NCBI RefSeq assembly: GCF_003590095.1
Contig: NC_039479.1
Span: 7,626,001-7,690,000 of the forward strand
DNA length: 64,000 nucleotides
Reading direction: 5' to 3'
From: Trichoplusia ni
Taxonomy: Eukaryota > Arthropoda > Insecta > Lepidoptera > Noctuidae
The notes beneath the pieces were generated by a model that had not been told where the DNA came from, searched no databases, and was given only the letters and a program-made list of their open reading frames with translations. Shown here in pieces: positions 9,991 to 23,609 of this stretch; within the stretch, counting starts at the first letter, position 1, and each line of letters begins with the position of its first letter. The translations under genes were made by a program, and so were the position numbers.

Positions 9991-12900
9991 CGATGATCAT
10001 AAACTTTTTGGTGGTTTCACTATCGAGTAATTATTGCAGACTCTACTTCATTTACATGTTTTGGAGAGATATAAATTCGACGCGGGTTTTAGAAGTATTC
10101 TATTTAAGTGTAACGTCCAAGACTGAAGAGTTAGTTGAATAAGTCTAAGTAATACCTATTTAGCATAAAATGTCCATAGGTAATACGCGAGACGGCGAGC
10201 CCTACATACAGCTTTTTAAAGCTATAAGTATCGAGTAACATGTGAAACACCGGGTCTACATTTTCTAGATGTCACCCAATATATATAATTGTCCCGATAA
10301 CATAGTATCTTTAATTTTTTTTAGTTCACTTGCAACTAGAAAATACTATCAGAATTTCTACTTATGAGGAACTTAGTGTAGAGTTAATTTGCATGTAAAT
10401 CTATTGGAAAACACAAATATTTGTACAACTATTTAACTTTTATACACATATAAATTTTCGTATGCCTTTTATAATGGAACAAGATGAAGCAAATACATTT
10501 TATCTCTTCGTACAGGAATTACAATGGATTTAATAAAACGCCTTACATTTATAAAAAATAAAAACCGGCTTTAAGGTAACTGTACACGGGCTATTTTTGG
10601 TCAATCAATAATTACGTCAGCCGTACAAAATGGGTTCAACAACATAGGCACGTAATCGACCAAACCATTCAATTATAAAAAAAGGTTTTAATCTCTGAGA
10701 CACACAATCGAAAAACGAAATATTATCGGCTGGTAACAAACCTGAAAAGAATAAAGGAAAAAAGCGGAATTGAACGACTGATTCGAAAATTGAAATTAAA
10801 AAATAGGATCCCGCGGTGTCATGATTGGTTTTATAATTAAAAAGTATGGCTAATGCAAAAAGTTTCCACGCCATTTTAGATTTTCTCTATTCTCAGTGTT
10901 TCATATTTTATATCGTGAGATACTTCATATAACTATCTCATAGCTTGACTTTGGAAGTCAGAACACCTTACCGCAAAGTTGAGTCAGAGCGAGGCAAGGG
11001 GTGCAAGGGTGAAATTATTTTTAAGTAGAATATTTGCTTCCAAAATCCAGAATCAACGAATATTTATATGTTTTTATCGATCCTTTTATTGGCGCATTCA
11101 CGTAAATGTTCGTGAGAAATATTTCTGTGACCTATTAATATTAAAAATAATATATTTACAACGGAATAATAAAAGCACTTGCTGCGTATTTTATAGTGGC
11201 TATTTGAAATACTTCAGGTACGGTCGGGCAGAAAAGCGGAATCATTTACGACCCAGTTTTTGCAGTGAAAACATTTATTGATGGATCAATACGTATATCA
11301 CATATTGAAACTAGCGGTATACGTGCAGAGACAATTTTAAAGATAATTTAATGAAATGAATTTCTCAGTTCACATTTTATTTACATATACTATCGTGTAG
11401 AGGAACATGATAAAATATATGTATACCCTTTAAAAAGGAACTGGCTGCTTACTATGAACTCTTATAGCTGAACTTCTTCCATTGTGAAAGTGAAAGGTCA
11501 TGGCAAAACAGCGTGCCACCTCGCTTCCACGATAGCAGTAATTTTGTTCTAAGACCACGTGGTATCAGGACCGTACCTGAAGAACAATTTCATCAAGTCG
11601 CGTAAAACAAGAATATCAAACATATCAAGTTTCAATAAATATAAATTAGTTAAGTTTAAATATATTGTAAGATATTTAAGTTACTCTCTTAAATATATAA
11701 GAATCTTTATTTGTTTAGGTAATTCACTAGCTATAGATAAATTTAATCACTGTTAAATGTTGTGCACGTTCATAAGATGTAGTTAGTTTTGATTAAGGCA
11801 ATAATTTTTATAGTTATTGATAAAATTATTTAGGAACATTGAGGTTTTCTAATATATTATTTATATAACTATTATTGTTAAATATTATCACATGTCTAAT
11901 TGTCTGTTCGCTTTTGATACTTTCAGCTACAATTAGTTCGAGATTTGTTATTTTCTTAAATTATTTTCGAGTTGATCACGGACATTTTAAAGTATTAACT
12001 AAATTTTAAATGTTACCTTAACACCTTGTAAATATCTTCTAAATCTCCCTTCTGTAAGTTACATTGTACCTACATCTTCAATAAATTAAATACGAAGCAA
12101 AATGTTTTGTTTATTTCTAAACTTCAACGCTATTAATTGAAATAGCTCATAAGAACTACTGTCCCTGGCTGTACAATACGGGTATTAAGAAACCTCGATT
12201 CTCAATAGAAAAGACTAAATACATATAATCTTTATGGGTATTTTGGGTTACCTACTATAGAAAACCATAAAAAGAATTACAATACTCACGAAATATAATA
12301 ATTTCATCGAACCCGAACAATAAATCAAGAAACGCTCACATTTCAAAAATAACATAGTGTCTTACTAAACTCATAAATTGTTCTTGACCCTAAAATTGCT
12401 AGTCCAGCCGACGAACAGCATCAATCACTAAGGCTTTAACCCACCGCAGCAACGTGAAGGCAAATAGAGGCCCTAACCAATTGATATTTGACCACATGAA
12501 AAATATCCCAAAAACCCCTGAGTAGGGTCCGTACGTAAATAAATACCTCAGAGTTTACTTACTTCAGTTTTTTTCTCTCCCTAGAGTAAGAGTACCCAAT
12601 TTAGGGTTGTTTCTGGAAATTCAATCAAAAGTAAGTCTATTCGAATTGCCTGTTTGATTATGTCGCAAATATTCATCAATATTCAATGTACGGATCCCTA
12701 GAGGAAGCAGAACTAGAGGCTACCGAGATTGGAGATGATTGAACTGTTGTTCTGAGATTACTATGAAGGTAAATGTAGGAAAGACGACAGTGTGAGTACC
12801 CAATCACCGTATTACTCACTCTCAGCTATAATTTCCTTTTGAGGTTCATGCAATCATTATTTTGTTTAATATATGTAGTCTTTAAGTAAAACTAACATAT

Positions 12901-13205
12901 CTTTGAAATAGAATAAAAAAAAATTGTCGTTTATAAAAACGTCATCGCCTACTATTACGCGTACGCGTACGCGTATTACTAAGAAAAAATAATTCCCATC
13001 TATTTAGAAATGTTATTCGTAACTAAAGTTAAAGACTCGGCTGCTCCAAAAATAACACATGTTAAAGTTATCAAAGGTCAATATTGACAAAGTTTTTATG
13101 CCCACATGTCTAGTAAAACACGTAAAAGCAGATACGTGTGTATACAACACAAAGATAACACATGTTTAATTTTTACGATTAAAATATTACGGATCTAGGA
13201 ATCGT
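9991..13205. other. intergenic AT-rich region, no gene seen
   Basis: Short open frames here are AT-biased in codon use and look accidental. The only small structure of note is a short alternating tract around 12958-12979 (ACGCGTACGCGTACGCGT), which is self-complementary. I recognise no transposon. Confidence 0.6.
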
Positions 13206-13419
13206 CGCACACGAGCCATCGGCCACAACAACAAAACGCCGCTACAGGCATATTTACTGTAGTTTATAGGGAGTCGCCGCATAAGGCTGAAGCTAGTGGA
13301 AGCTAGTGTCTCGCCACACGCTACAAGACACTGCTCGCTTTTCTATATAAACTGCATAAAAAGTACAGGAAAAATGCCAATAGCGGCGTTTTGTGGTTGT
13401 GGCCGGTGGCCCGTGTGCG
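13206..13419. mobile_element. 214-bp inverted-repeat (MITE-like) element
   Basis: The ends are inverted copies: CGCACACGAGCCATCGGCCA at the left matches CGCACACGGGCCACCGGCCA read inward from the right. Similarity continues through CAAAACGCCGCTA and into GGCAT..CTGTA, about 60 bases per arm with mismatches. No coding capacity and no clear target duplication, so the superfamily is unknown. Confidence 0.65.
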
Positions 13420-16400
13420 GGAGCCCTAAGAGTCTACCAGCCTTAAGTATTAGTATGTTTGTGGAAGCGTGACAGCGCAATACACGTAATGCGGCATCTC
13501 CCTTCCTCACCTGCAATGACATTGCTTTGAGACTGTAGACTGGCTGTAGACTCTCTGAATTAAGTACACATATAAAAAAGGTCTGCTAAGGCTGCTTTTT
13601 CTTGTTTCGATCTTTGTCAAGGTGCATGTTCTACACACCTGGTGTACTTACTTTTGCAGCATTTCAGTACGTGCGACATAGTCTGTAGACAGTCTGTTAA
13701 TGCCGTAATCATATTTGGTTTGACGGTGCAGTGGTCCTCCATATTGCCGGATTTTGCAATGGCTTGTCGGAGTTCGCAGTGAAAGGTATGAATATAGGTT
13801 GATAGCAACAATAGTGAAGTTGAGGGTCGTGGCAGAAATGACAATCTCGTTGAGCTCTCATCAGTAAACTCGTGACTATACGTCGGAAATCATCATCATC
13901 ATCATCATCATCACCATCCTCATAAGTCCATTGCGGGGCATAAAAGACGTCGGAATAATAGGTATGGATACGTTAAAACAACTTTATATTTTTAATTCCA
14001 TGATTAAATGTAATTAAAAAACACTAAAGGAATACAATTTGCTAGAAGAGCTTGTAATTTACTTTTACCGAGAATTTTCAAAGAAACAAAATCAATATTG
14101 TCTTAAGATAATAGGAATCGGGAGTTTACGGTAAACAATCGCGTTTAAGAAAACAAACAGTGTTGCTATAAATGCAAAGAAAAACTTCATCATAAGGTTT
14201 CGTTGTTATGTGAAAAAAATACGACTTAACTTGTAAGAAGCTGATTTCTATGAAACTAGCGTCCCCCGCGGCTCCGCTCGCGTTGGGTATCGAAGTCAAC
14301 TATAATAGTATTTTTTAAGTCGAACAGAACGATATAACAAACCCTATGTTACTTCTGATCTGTCCAACAACGTGACAAAAGTGAAAGCGTGACAAACAAA
14401 CTTACGTTCACATTTATAATATTAGTAAACATGGATTCCGTAATCATTTAGGCTCCTTTTATCAAAATATATTTTAATTAAAAAATAATTAATCTTTTTT
14501 TACATTCCAATACCTACAGCCCATTTAAGTACATTAAAAAAGCCTTTCCTGAGAGTGCGTTATACTACGAACTATATATTTTCAAATGATCCTCTTGTAT
14601 TACAATATACCTATTTTTCTAACTACAGAACACATTATTATTCTCTCGGAACCAAACAACTGTATAGGGAAAACCCATGAGCTTTCCATATTACAATAAC
14701 ATAATTATACATACTATGTTAACACAGTATCTGTCCAAACATCCGATGGCTCGTTAAACCAACATTCATAACTAATAACGGATGTGATGGGCAGTATGTT
14801 ATCCCATCATAGATTATATCAATAAAACTGAAATGGCCAGCGATGTGAGCCATAAATCCAGTCACCTAATTTGTGCGTGAGTGTATATAGTTTATTATTA
14901 TGCTAGTAATATAATGAATACATTTATTAATTATATTAAACAGAGGAGTTTGATAGGTTTGACAGAGGGTATCTCAACCACTGGTTTTGTATCTAAATCC
15001 TAGACGTTCGTTTTTTATCAGTTCGTATTTTGCCATACATTACCTTTTCTTGTATAGTCTGTTTTAGACTCCACTGCTGGGCAAAGGCGTCTCGTCTCTG
15101 CGAAAACGAATGAATGATTTAATGAGACAACGCGTTTCCTCACGCTTTTTACCTTGATCGCCTTACTAGTTTCGAATTCAATCTCAGCCTTTCAAAATTT
15201 TGATTAATAGACCAATATGAGACTCAAAATTCAAATTTACATTTAATCTGTATACAATAGAACAGAACAATTGTGGAACTATAATAAACAATTGCTTATA
15301 AAACGAAACGTCTTACAGAAATGCGGTTTTTGACCTCAGAGAATAACATGACTTGTAAGCCCTTTCGACCTCTTTCCAGATAAGTTCAAAGTAATAGGTT
15401 TCCATTCCAAGTTTTTATTGTCCAATTTTCGTTCAGCATTCGTAAAGATTATGCAAACAACAACGATAACTTAGGAGACGCGAGTCACTAAAATAAAATC
15501 TAAATTCAAAAATCTGATTGTACTTTTATCTCAAATAGAAGTATTATATTCCGTTCTCAAAGACATATGATAATTTGATTAAAAGTAAACAAATGTTAAA
15601 GCTACTTATTTAAGCGGATGTGAGGTAATCTCTTCGGTATTCGGTGTATACACAAGAACTTGACTAAAACAAGATGGCTGACTTAAGCTGACACAAGCAT
15701 ATCGTATTCATTGTCGTCATTAAAGCAGTTGTTAAATCCTGCACATATTCAAGCTCCGTCGAGTGTTAAACCGAACGGTCCTAAGGGGATAATACCGTAA
15801 TCAGAACGCTAGGCAGGCAAATTGTTGATTACAGTATTATGGTATTACCTGTCTCTGTTCAACATTCTGATATAAAAACCCTATTAACCTCTTTAAACCG
15901 TCGCCTGCTGAAGCCACAGCTACCAAAGGACCAGCCTTTTTAAAACGAAAAAGCGAGGTCTTTTTACCCGCGAAGCTTATTAAACTTTATTTGAAATTTA
16001 AAATCCGTACCAAAGGTTTAATTTAAAATTGTATTCAGAACAACGCTATTCTGTAATACTCATAATTACATTAGTTAATTAACGCGCAGTAGAAAAATAT
16101 ACTGAATAATAAAATTATGTAAATACGACCGATAATGTAATTGGAGAATGAATGTTCTGTCAGTATATCCAGTAATTACACAAACGAAATTGTTGAGTAT
16201 AATAATTAATGAACAAGCAAAAACGGCTAACGATAATATTTTAGTGTTATTTAAATTTGACCTAAGAAATAATTGTAATTAATAAGCACTTGAAAAAGGA
16301 CCAATCTACAAAATTCGTATCGAAGGCCCAGGTCGTTGTGCCCTTATATTGAATCAAAATATCAAATCGTCTGAATCAATAAATCGCTAGTCTGGAAACA

Positions 16401-18655
16401 GTAACGATAAAATAAATCTAGACAGGCGTCTAGCCAACATTTATTTACCATCTAAAACTAATATGATTTTGTCATTTTACGACACAATATTAGACAAGTT
16501 ATCGAAATTCTAAGAAGTATTTCGCTTGACGTTTATCAAGAATTTCGATTCAAACGAAATAAAATTATCAATTTGTTTTACTTTCTTTATGATGGTTAAT
16601 CAAAACACGTTTATCTACAAATATTTTCTTTACTCCTATCTACACTACACGTACATAATTTTTTGCATAACACCACCACCACAATGTACAAAGCCGCCTC
16701 AGCTGTAATTCCAGAAGAAAATTAGTTCTAAAACCTATTGGGAGTAATGGTATCAGAAAACGATAAAAGAACTAGAATGTTCCTAATGAGAGGGCAATAA
16801 CCTTCTAGGAAGTTGTTATCAAAGCTTCGCCCGTGTTTGTCGCACACTTGCATACAACAACCCTTTGTGGGCTAATGAAGCGCGGAGTCTGGATTGCTAG
16901 GACCACACGAACAGATAGCCAGTAAAACAGTTATTGTTCAGTAAAATGTGGATTGAATTGTGCGGGTTTTAAATAGAAGTACTTTCTGCTTATGAGAAGT
17001 GTTTAGTGAGCTTGGTCATATTTTCAGTTAAGTTTTTTTGTTTGAAAAGACAGTGTTATATCATCAAAGGCGTAGGCAAAATGGATTCCATGATAAATCA
17101 AATTTGAAATATTTATAATTACAATTTGTCATAGTATTTAGTATTTTACTGTTCAAGACCTTTTACTTGATACCCACACTAGAGAATTCAGTGAAAATAT
17201 GAACAGCGCCCGATTTTATTTAATTCTATGGATTTGATGGATCTTTTTGCGAGCTCTATTACGCTATAGAGTTTGTCTATACAGACACATTGAACTTACA
17301 ACACGCCGTCGTTTTCACTTTGGGAGTGTAAAAAGCAAAGACACTTAATTACGTGATATCATTACAATTAAAATAAACAAGTACATATAATCAGTTTACT
17401 ATATTATTATTCACGAACTGTAACAACGAATAATAAACTGTTCTAACAACCCACTAATTACGTAATGGTATTAGGTACGTGGAGGATATTACGTTACGTG
17501 CCTAATAAGGTTAACTTTTCTATGTAATTATATTTATTTGGAGATTTTACGCCTGCTTTATTGTTCCATATGTTGACTTCTGTGTATTGTCAAATTATTT
17601 ATGACATGAAGTTCTGTTACGGCTCTCAAACATCTGGATATATGGAATCTAATGTATAAATAAAATATATGGAAACTGGTCAAACGCGAAAAGATTTGCG
17701 GTGCAAATGATTCCGTAAATAAAAGGACCAAGTACTTCTATTGCAGATTTCTTATGAAACATATACATTCTTATGAATATATAAATATATATGAAATATA
17801 TTATATACTTTTTGTGTATATATAAAATATTTAATAAATATAATAAATAAGAAAAATAAATTAACATCAAATCAAACATCATATTCATGACCGTATCAAT
17901 TGTCGAATACATATACTGCAAAAATGTTAACTGTCTAGCTATTACGGTTCGTGAGATACAACCTAGTGACAGACAAACAGACGGCAAATCGGTAACATGA
18001 TTCCGATTTTACTCTTTCAGTACGGGACTCTTAAACGAAAATCCAACTTGCATTTTATAATAACACAAAAGTTATAAATTGAACAATTTCGCTGAGCAGT
18101 CCCCGTTTATTTTCAGACAAAGTTATGCGAATTTCAAGTGAGAATTATCTTTAGTACCCCGTAGTCTCATTTGGTCATTATGCAATACCTCGTGGTCTGT
18201 GCATGCATACAGCATTCATTACTGGCTTGGTCCTAATGAGAGAATGTATTCCAAGTTTATGTTACCACGACAAAGGACTAAGCAGGGACTGAATTATGAC
18301 GCCTTAAAACCATTACCATTGCTTTTTTGGAACGAGATAGAAGTATATTTTTTATAAGTCCGTCCCTTTCCCTCATTGACAATTATGGTTCTGAAACATT
18401 GCGTTTTGGATCTGAGGCTTAATTGTTATTCGTATCGTGTGTGTTTACAGTGACACTTTTGTAAGTAGCTACATGCAAACCTCATTATAATGTGTGGCGA
18501 ATGTGATGCAGATGTATTCTGTAATGTTCTGCAAAGGATTTCGAAGGGAATTGAATTAAAAAAAAATGTGTGATCTTTGAATTTTTGGAATGTCTAGTAA
18601 ATTATTGAATAAAACTATCACATGTTTTTTTTCGTTTTAAGAAAAGTTTTTCATC
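13420..18655. other. intergenic region with scattered repeat debris
   Basis: Mostly unremarkable AT-rich DNA. It includes a degenerate unit at 13462-13510, an ATC/CAT microsatellite at 13891-13918 followed by CCATTGCGGGGCATAAAAG, a related motif (CCACTGCTGGGCAAAGG) at 15071-15087 and again at 28290-28310, and a repeat relic at 17920-18050 (TTCGTGAGATACAACC..GTGACAGACAAACAGACGG) with a relative at 63100-63180. No exon is supported. Confidence 0.55.
14256..14429 (-). mobile_element. decayed Helitron-like element
   Basis: It begins CTAGCGTCCCCCGCGGCTCC and ends TTACGTTCACATTTATAATA, the same end plan as the element at 23061-23266 (CTAG at one end, CATTTATAATATTAG at the other). The middle is diverged. 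Orientation follows the CTAG end as the 3' terminus. Confidence 0.45.
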
Positions 18656-18659
18656 CAAT

Positions 18660-18775
18660 TTAAATGCACAAATTCATCCCGATTCGGGACAAGCTTGTAT
18701 TACGCGGGTTTCTAACCCGAGGTACGTAACACACAGTGGTTCTGGCGTGGTAGCTAATATTCTGTGAATTTTTAT
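18660..18775 (-). mobile_element. tRNA-derived SINE, family A, truncated and reversed
   Basis: It contains GACAAGCTTGTATTACGCGG, GTTTCTAACCCGAGGTACG (degenerate B box) and CAGTGGTTCTGGCGTGGTAG, matching in order the 48585-48780 copy. Strongly diverged, so an old insertion. Confidence 0.5.
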
Positions 18776-19152
18776 ACAAATTTCAATTATCTTCTACTAA
18801 ATATATATTTACATAAATTTTCTGAAACAAAGATTTTCCCACGGTAGCTAAATTTTCTGATCATACTAAGCATTATTTGACACAATTATACCTATAGTAA
18901 TAATATGGGTTTAATCATATACTCCGTAAATCATTGGTTCGTAAAGAGATTGCTGTGACCGACCACTCATACTTGAAACTAGGGACAATATTGATCCAAC
19001 TGATCCTAATACAATAATAAAGGTCTAAGTACATTGGTCTTATGTGTTGAATACAAGATAATGTTACAGTATTGAGGAGCTATGCGTTTTCGAGTGAACA
19101 GTTGTATGGTTCTGAATAGTCTAATCTAATTACTATAGAGAGGCTTCGCGGA

Positions 19153-19250
19153 CTGGCCTGTTGGTCTAGTGGTTAGTAGCCCTGACTGGTCTACTAGGGG
19201 TCGCGAGTTCAATTCTCACCCAGGCTGAATGTTTGTGTGATGGGCCAGAT
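19153..19250 (+). mobile_element. tRNA-derived SINE, family C
   Basis: The head is GGCCTGTTGGTCTAGTGGTT (A box) with the B box GAGTTCAATTCTCACCC, followed by GGCTGAATGTTTGTGTGATG. The same head and junction occur at 56880-57130. The body after 19250 is lost or unrecognisable. tRNA-like but without a good acceptor stem. Confidence 0.7.
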
Positions 19251-20748
19251 TATTTAGAAAAATAAAGAGATTTATTTTTTTACCTACAATATAACACCAT
19301 AATTTTTTGTACAACTGATAAACCGATAACACAATCATATTATTTTTAGTAATTCTAATTATTGCATCCATAATTGTTGAATCAAACTATTTTATTCGCT
19401 TTAGAGCTATACATGCATGTGTAAATAAGGCAACACTGAAGTACATATATATGCTTTAGCAAAATAGGTAGCATATCAAATCCCGGAGGTACTTAATAAC
19501 TACGAAATCTAAAAAGTAATTTCGCACCCGAAATTCGGAGATAGAGTTAGTTAATTCAGAGTTAACTCATACATCATTCGTGGGTTAAAATAGTGAAAAA
19601 TATGGTAAGAGTAACATGAGGTAATATAAGTTTAAAATAAAAAAATAAACTTTCCACAACTAACGAACGGAGCAAGAGAAAACTTCAATGAAAATAATAG
19701 TTTCGAGCAAAATTAAGCGAACAAACGTAACCAACAAAGTCCAGAGTAAAACTAAAGAGAATTTTCCTTTCCTCATAAATTAAATTATATCCCCGAAGAT
19801 TCAAAGTAGGTAGGATAACCAGAAATTCCTGTGAGACGAAACTTATGCTCTAATGCACCTCTGGCGACTGATTAATATATGGCGACCCAAAGCTCGGCTG
19901 GAGTCGGCCAAGTCATAATAATCGTGGCAATACGTGACGCGAATATTAATGTGTCTGTACGGGTTATCGCTACATAGATAAAGCAAAGGGAAATTTAGAT
20001 GGTCGTAAATTATGCAATTTGAATTAACGGCTTCGTTAAATGTTGCCCGTTTTAAATAATCATGGGGGTTATAATTGTGTATTTCCGTTTGACAATTTAC
20101 TATTAATATACCTGTTATTTCAACCCCAGCCCAAGCTAAGTGACATTTCGATAGGAAACGCTAAAATATATGAAAATAATGGATCTATGTCACGTGACTT
20201 ATTGAAATGAAGTGTCATTTTTCATACGCGTGAGCATGTTTTTTCAACTTTTTGGATATAAGCTATATATCTACGAAGCTTATTGATGCGAAAGAAATTA
20301 TGTTCCCAAAAATGTTTAATCGAAGTTACATTATAAACGAACAATGTAATGTCATCTACATAAGTGATATATGAATTCGCGCATAATTACGACGTACACA
20401 TATAATAAATAAATTAAATATTAACACTTCATCTTCATTACAAATGTAAATTGCCATGAATCAATTAGTGTAACAAATTAATGCATTCTGTCTTCAAATA
20501 TCTTTAGTACGGCAAGCTTTGCGTTCAGGAATACGTACGATGTACTTAATGGATTAATGGTTATACCTACAACTAGTCTTACTAAGGAACTATTGCCACG
20601 ATATTAATACTGGTATTATTGTAGTAAGTGGAAGCAGGATAGCGCACTACAAGTTGTAGATTGTTGTCTCCTTTCAACTATATGAACTGAATGAATTTCG
20701 TACTGTAACGTAACATACATGGTATTAAACAATAAATTTGGCTCATTA

Positions 20749-20872
20749 TTAAATGATGCAACGGTTGACGCACGCGTGTTTGTCGGGGTTGCCCGATTAG
20801 TTCAACTCACGACCACGAAACGAGTCGGGCAACCCCGAAAAATACGTATGTGTAAACCGTTGCATCATTTAA
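20749..20872. mobile_element. TTAA-flanked hairpin MITE
   Basis: TTAA at both ends (20749-20752, 20869-20872) encloses an imperfect palindrome of about 50 bases per arm. The outer arm ATGATGCAACGGTT and the inner arm CGGGGTTGCCCGA are perfect inverted matches. Between them the arms differ mainly at former CpG sites (ACGCACGCGTG against ACACATACGTA). TTAA flanks suggest piggyBac-type mobilisation, but the ends do not match the usual piggyBac terminus. Confidence 0.6.
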
Positions 20873-22202
20873 GAATGAACCATTCTCACGATAGTTACTA
20901 TCAACAAAGGCTCAGTAGTTTTTTTTTTTTAAAGTAGGTTGTTATTTTTGTTGTTCAAACAATATTATCAAACCTGCAACGGTATTATGCAAAGAGGTGA
21001 TGGCATACTCTCTGATTCTGTCACCTTGTATTAGATCATGGACAAATGCAGTCGATAAAAAATACACTAGTCCAAGTCTTACACCCAAACTGGCTTGAGA
21101 AAAGGCTTCAAAAAAGGTATAAAATAAACCAGCCTATTTAACCCTGTATACGTCATATTACGTCAAAGATTTTAATAAAATAATATGTGGGTTAATTTTA
21201 AACGTTTTTCTCCGCTCTTATTTCCCAAGATTAATTAAAAATCCGGCCAAGCGCGAGCTGTTCTCGTTGGCTTAAGGTCAGAACGCCATTTTAACTTCTG
21301 AGTAGCGTATTGACCTTTCACCTACTTAATATCTTAAGTTAGGGTTATGTAAACGAACTTAAACTTTGCCTCGTTCATTTTCCTGAATGCAATTTTACTT
21401 GCTTGAATACTACATGATTTTAAACAGGCGTGTTTTGTTTGGAATGAAATTAATATGAAAAGAATGCGTAGTTATTTTTTTTAATTTAAAGGCATTTGAA
21501 CAACTTTTAAGTAATATACAAATTCAAAATTAATGTTTGTGTATATTGGTTAAGGATAATCGTTCGTTTGGTACCAATTCTTGTAATGTAAGATGAGCAT
21601 TTATTAAGTAACACCTTAATTATCGACACTTGTGCTAATAAGCTGATAGGTAAACTGTGTAGCAAAAAGATGAAATAAACTGATAAAAACCTACGACATA
21701 AGAATAACACAAAAAGCACCTGAAAAGAAACATTTCAAGAATTGGAAACAAGATTCACAATAATAACTTATCATAGAAATACACTTCTAACACATTCATT
21801 CTTCAAAAAAAATACACGTAAAAAGGTATATTTTAAAAATCTTGACACACGAAGCAGACACGGACTTATTTCCACGCGCTTTCACATTTTCAATTTTAGT
21901 AGAGAAATCTAAAGCACTTCCGTAACTCATTTCCTGAACATTTTCTTTTCTCGTAGAAAAGGAGATTTATTTTAGATTGCCTGCAGTTTTTCGTGTTACC
22001 TACGATCGTACGAACGTATGTATAAACAAGTGAATGCTCAACGTATGTGCTGTTAGACTGTGACGTCACTTGCTAAACTAGTTCTTGATTTTAGATCGGG
22101 GCTTGGGAGTTTAGTGAGAGCTATTGTACTTTTTTAATGGCCTTTCTAAGATTGCTCAGCCAATTTACTGTTAATAAGAAGCGTTATCTATACCAATCTA
22201 TA

Positions 22203-22454
22203 TCTATACTCTATCCTAATATATAAAGCTGAAGAGTTTGTTTATTTGTTTGTTTGTTTGTTTGAACGCGCTAATCTCAGGAACTACTGGTCCAAATTGA
22301 AAAAATATTTTTGTGTTTAATAGACCATTCATCGAGGAAGGCTTTAGGCTATAAACTATACGCAACTAATAGGAGCGAAGATACAATAGAAAATATGAAA
22401 AAAAACAGGGCAGGTACTTCTACCCACGGGGACAAAGTCGCGGGCAATAGCTAG
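22203..22454 (+). mobile_element. Helitron-like element, Lep1 type
   Basis: Starts TCTATACT, contains AATATATAAAGCTGAAGAG, a GTTT microsatellite, CGCGCTAATCTCAGGAACTA and a conserved GAGGAAGGCTTTAGGCTATA, and ends GCGGGCAATAGCTAG before T. TC...CTAG ends and A/T flanks fit Helitron insertion. Non-autonomous; no Rep/helicase coding. Confidence 0.75.
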
Positions 22455-23060
22455 TTTAAATATATGTATGTACATTTTAGTTCAATGATTTACTAGAACT
22501 TACGTGACGCATCAACTACCTAATTATCCAGCAATTTTGATGCAAATCTCCATTATATTAAACAAGTTTGAAATAAGTAAGTAATTGAGACCTAATGAAA
22601 TCTATCGAGGGTTTGTTAACGTAAAGACAGTTTAATTATCACGGCGGGATAGTTGCGCCCGACACCATGATTATCGACCAACACGCGTTACCGATAGGAC
22701 GATACACTTAAGTAAATTACTCTTACTTAAAACAATGTGACTTGTTGTTTGTTGTTCTTTCTGTGCATCGTTTGTACAAAGATGTGACTGATATATTTAT
22801 TAGCAAGTAAATCGTTAGAATATGATTAGATTAAGGTACTAGGTATAAAAGATAGCCAGAATGAGAATATAGTTAAAAAAATAAAAAACATGCATTAATA
22901 AGAAAAAAAAAATACAATAAGTAAATGGTATGTTTGTGAAAAAACCGTGGGAAGCTCCATAAGTATCAGTTCTTAAGAAGCACCCCACGCTTTTTTTGGT
23001 TCTTTAAATAGAAAAAGTTAAATAGAAGTTTCAAATACAAACAACTCATATATACAAATA
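22455..23060. other. intergenic, possible regulatory patch
   Basis: No repeat is recognised. About 22620-22710 is CpG-richer and contains several GATA-like and TATC sites (ATTATCGACC, ACCGATAGG). Function is not demonstrable from sequence alone. Confidence 0.3.
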
Positions 23061-23266
23061 CTAGCTTTTCGCATCGAGGTCGGTTATATCGCGTTTCCAA
23101 GAGAACTCTTCAAAAGTCCAGGATAAAACTATCCTATGTTCTTTCTCACGGTCAACTATATCTCTGTACCAAATTTCATTAAAATCAGTTCAGTGGTTTA
23201 GACGTGAAAGCCGACTGAGAGACAGACAGACAGACAGAGTTACTTTTGCATTTATAATATTAGGGA
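23061..23266 (-). mobile_element. Helitron-like element with GACA tract
   Basis: On the minus strand it runs from TCCCTAATATTATAAATGC through a CTGT tract (complement of GACAGACAGACAGACAG) to GAAAAGCTAG. Flanks are A (23060) and T (23267), as expected for a Helitron-type insertion. The ACCAAATTTCATTAAAATCA core recurs in many lepidopteran repeats (established knowledge). Non-coding. Confidence 0.6.
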
Positions 23267-23609
23267 TTACACGTAAATAGTTTGTATTACACTGTCTCGT
23301 CTAATACAATAAATAAATGAAATAAGATAATATCAATATCTAACACCTAAACTAATAACATTAAAGATAAATTGTGAATTAATTGCAAATGGAACACCTT
23401 GGCACTGCACCGTGTAATATCTAATCAAATTCTGAATTAGTTTCGAAGTCAACATTCCCATGGGATTGTTGGCCTCGATGCTAACATAACCCAATGATAT
23501 ACAATCTAATAACGTGTGACAACCCTAGGTTGTAGGTACACAAGCCTACTTATAATATGTATGGTTAATTATATTCTTCTAATATTAGGTAAACAATGTC
23601 AATGGCAGC

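Larger units (their letters stand above)
18776..22202. other. intergenic region
   Basis: Holds a family C SINE (19153-19250), a TTAA-flanked hairpin element (20749-20872) and a degenerate unit at 20628-20672. A non-repetitive patch at about 19857-20060 is richer in CpG and could be regulatory. No gene is supported. Confidence 0.55.

Noticed and set aside
10617..10874. 85-codon minus-strand open frame downstream of Hs3st-A
   Set aside because: AT-biased, no domain, no splice or poly(A) context.
12958..12979. Alternating ACGCGT tract as a regulatory site
   Set aside because: A short simple repeat; self-complementarity follows automatically from the motif.
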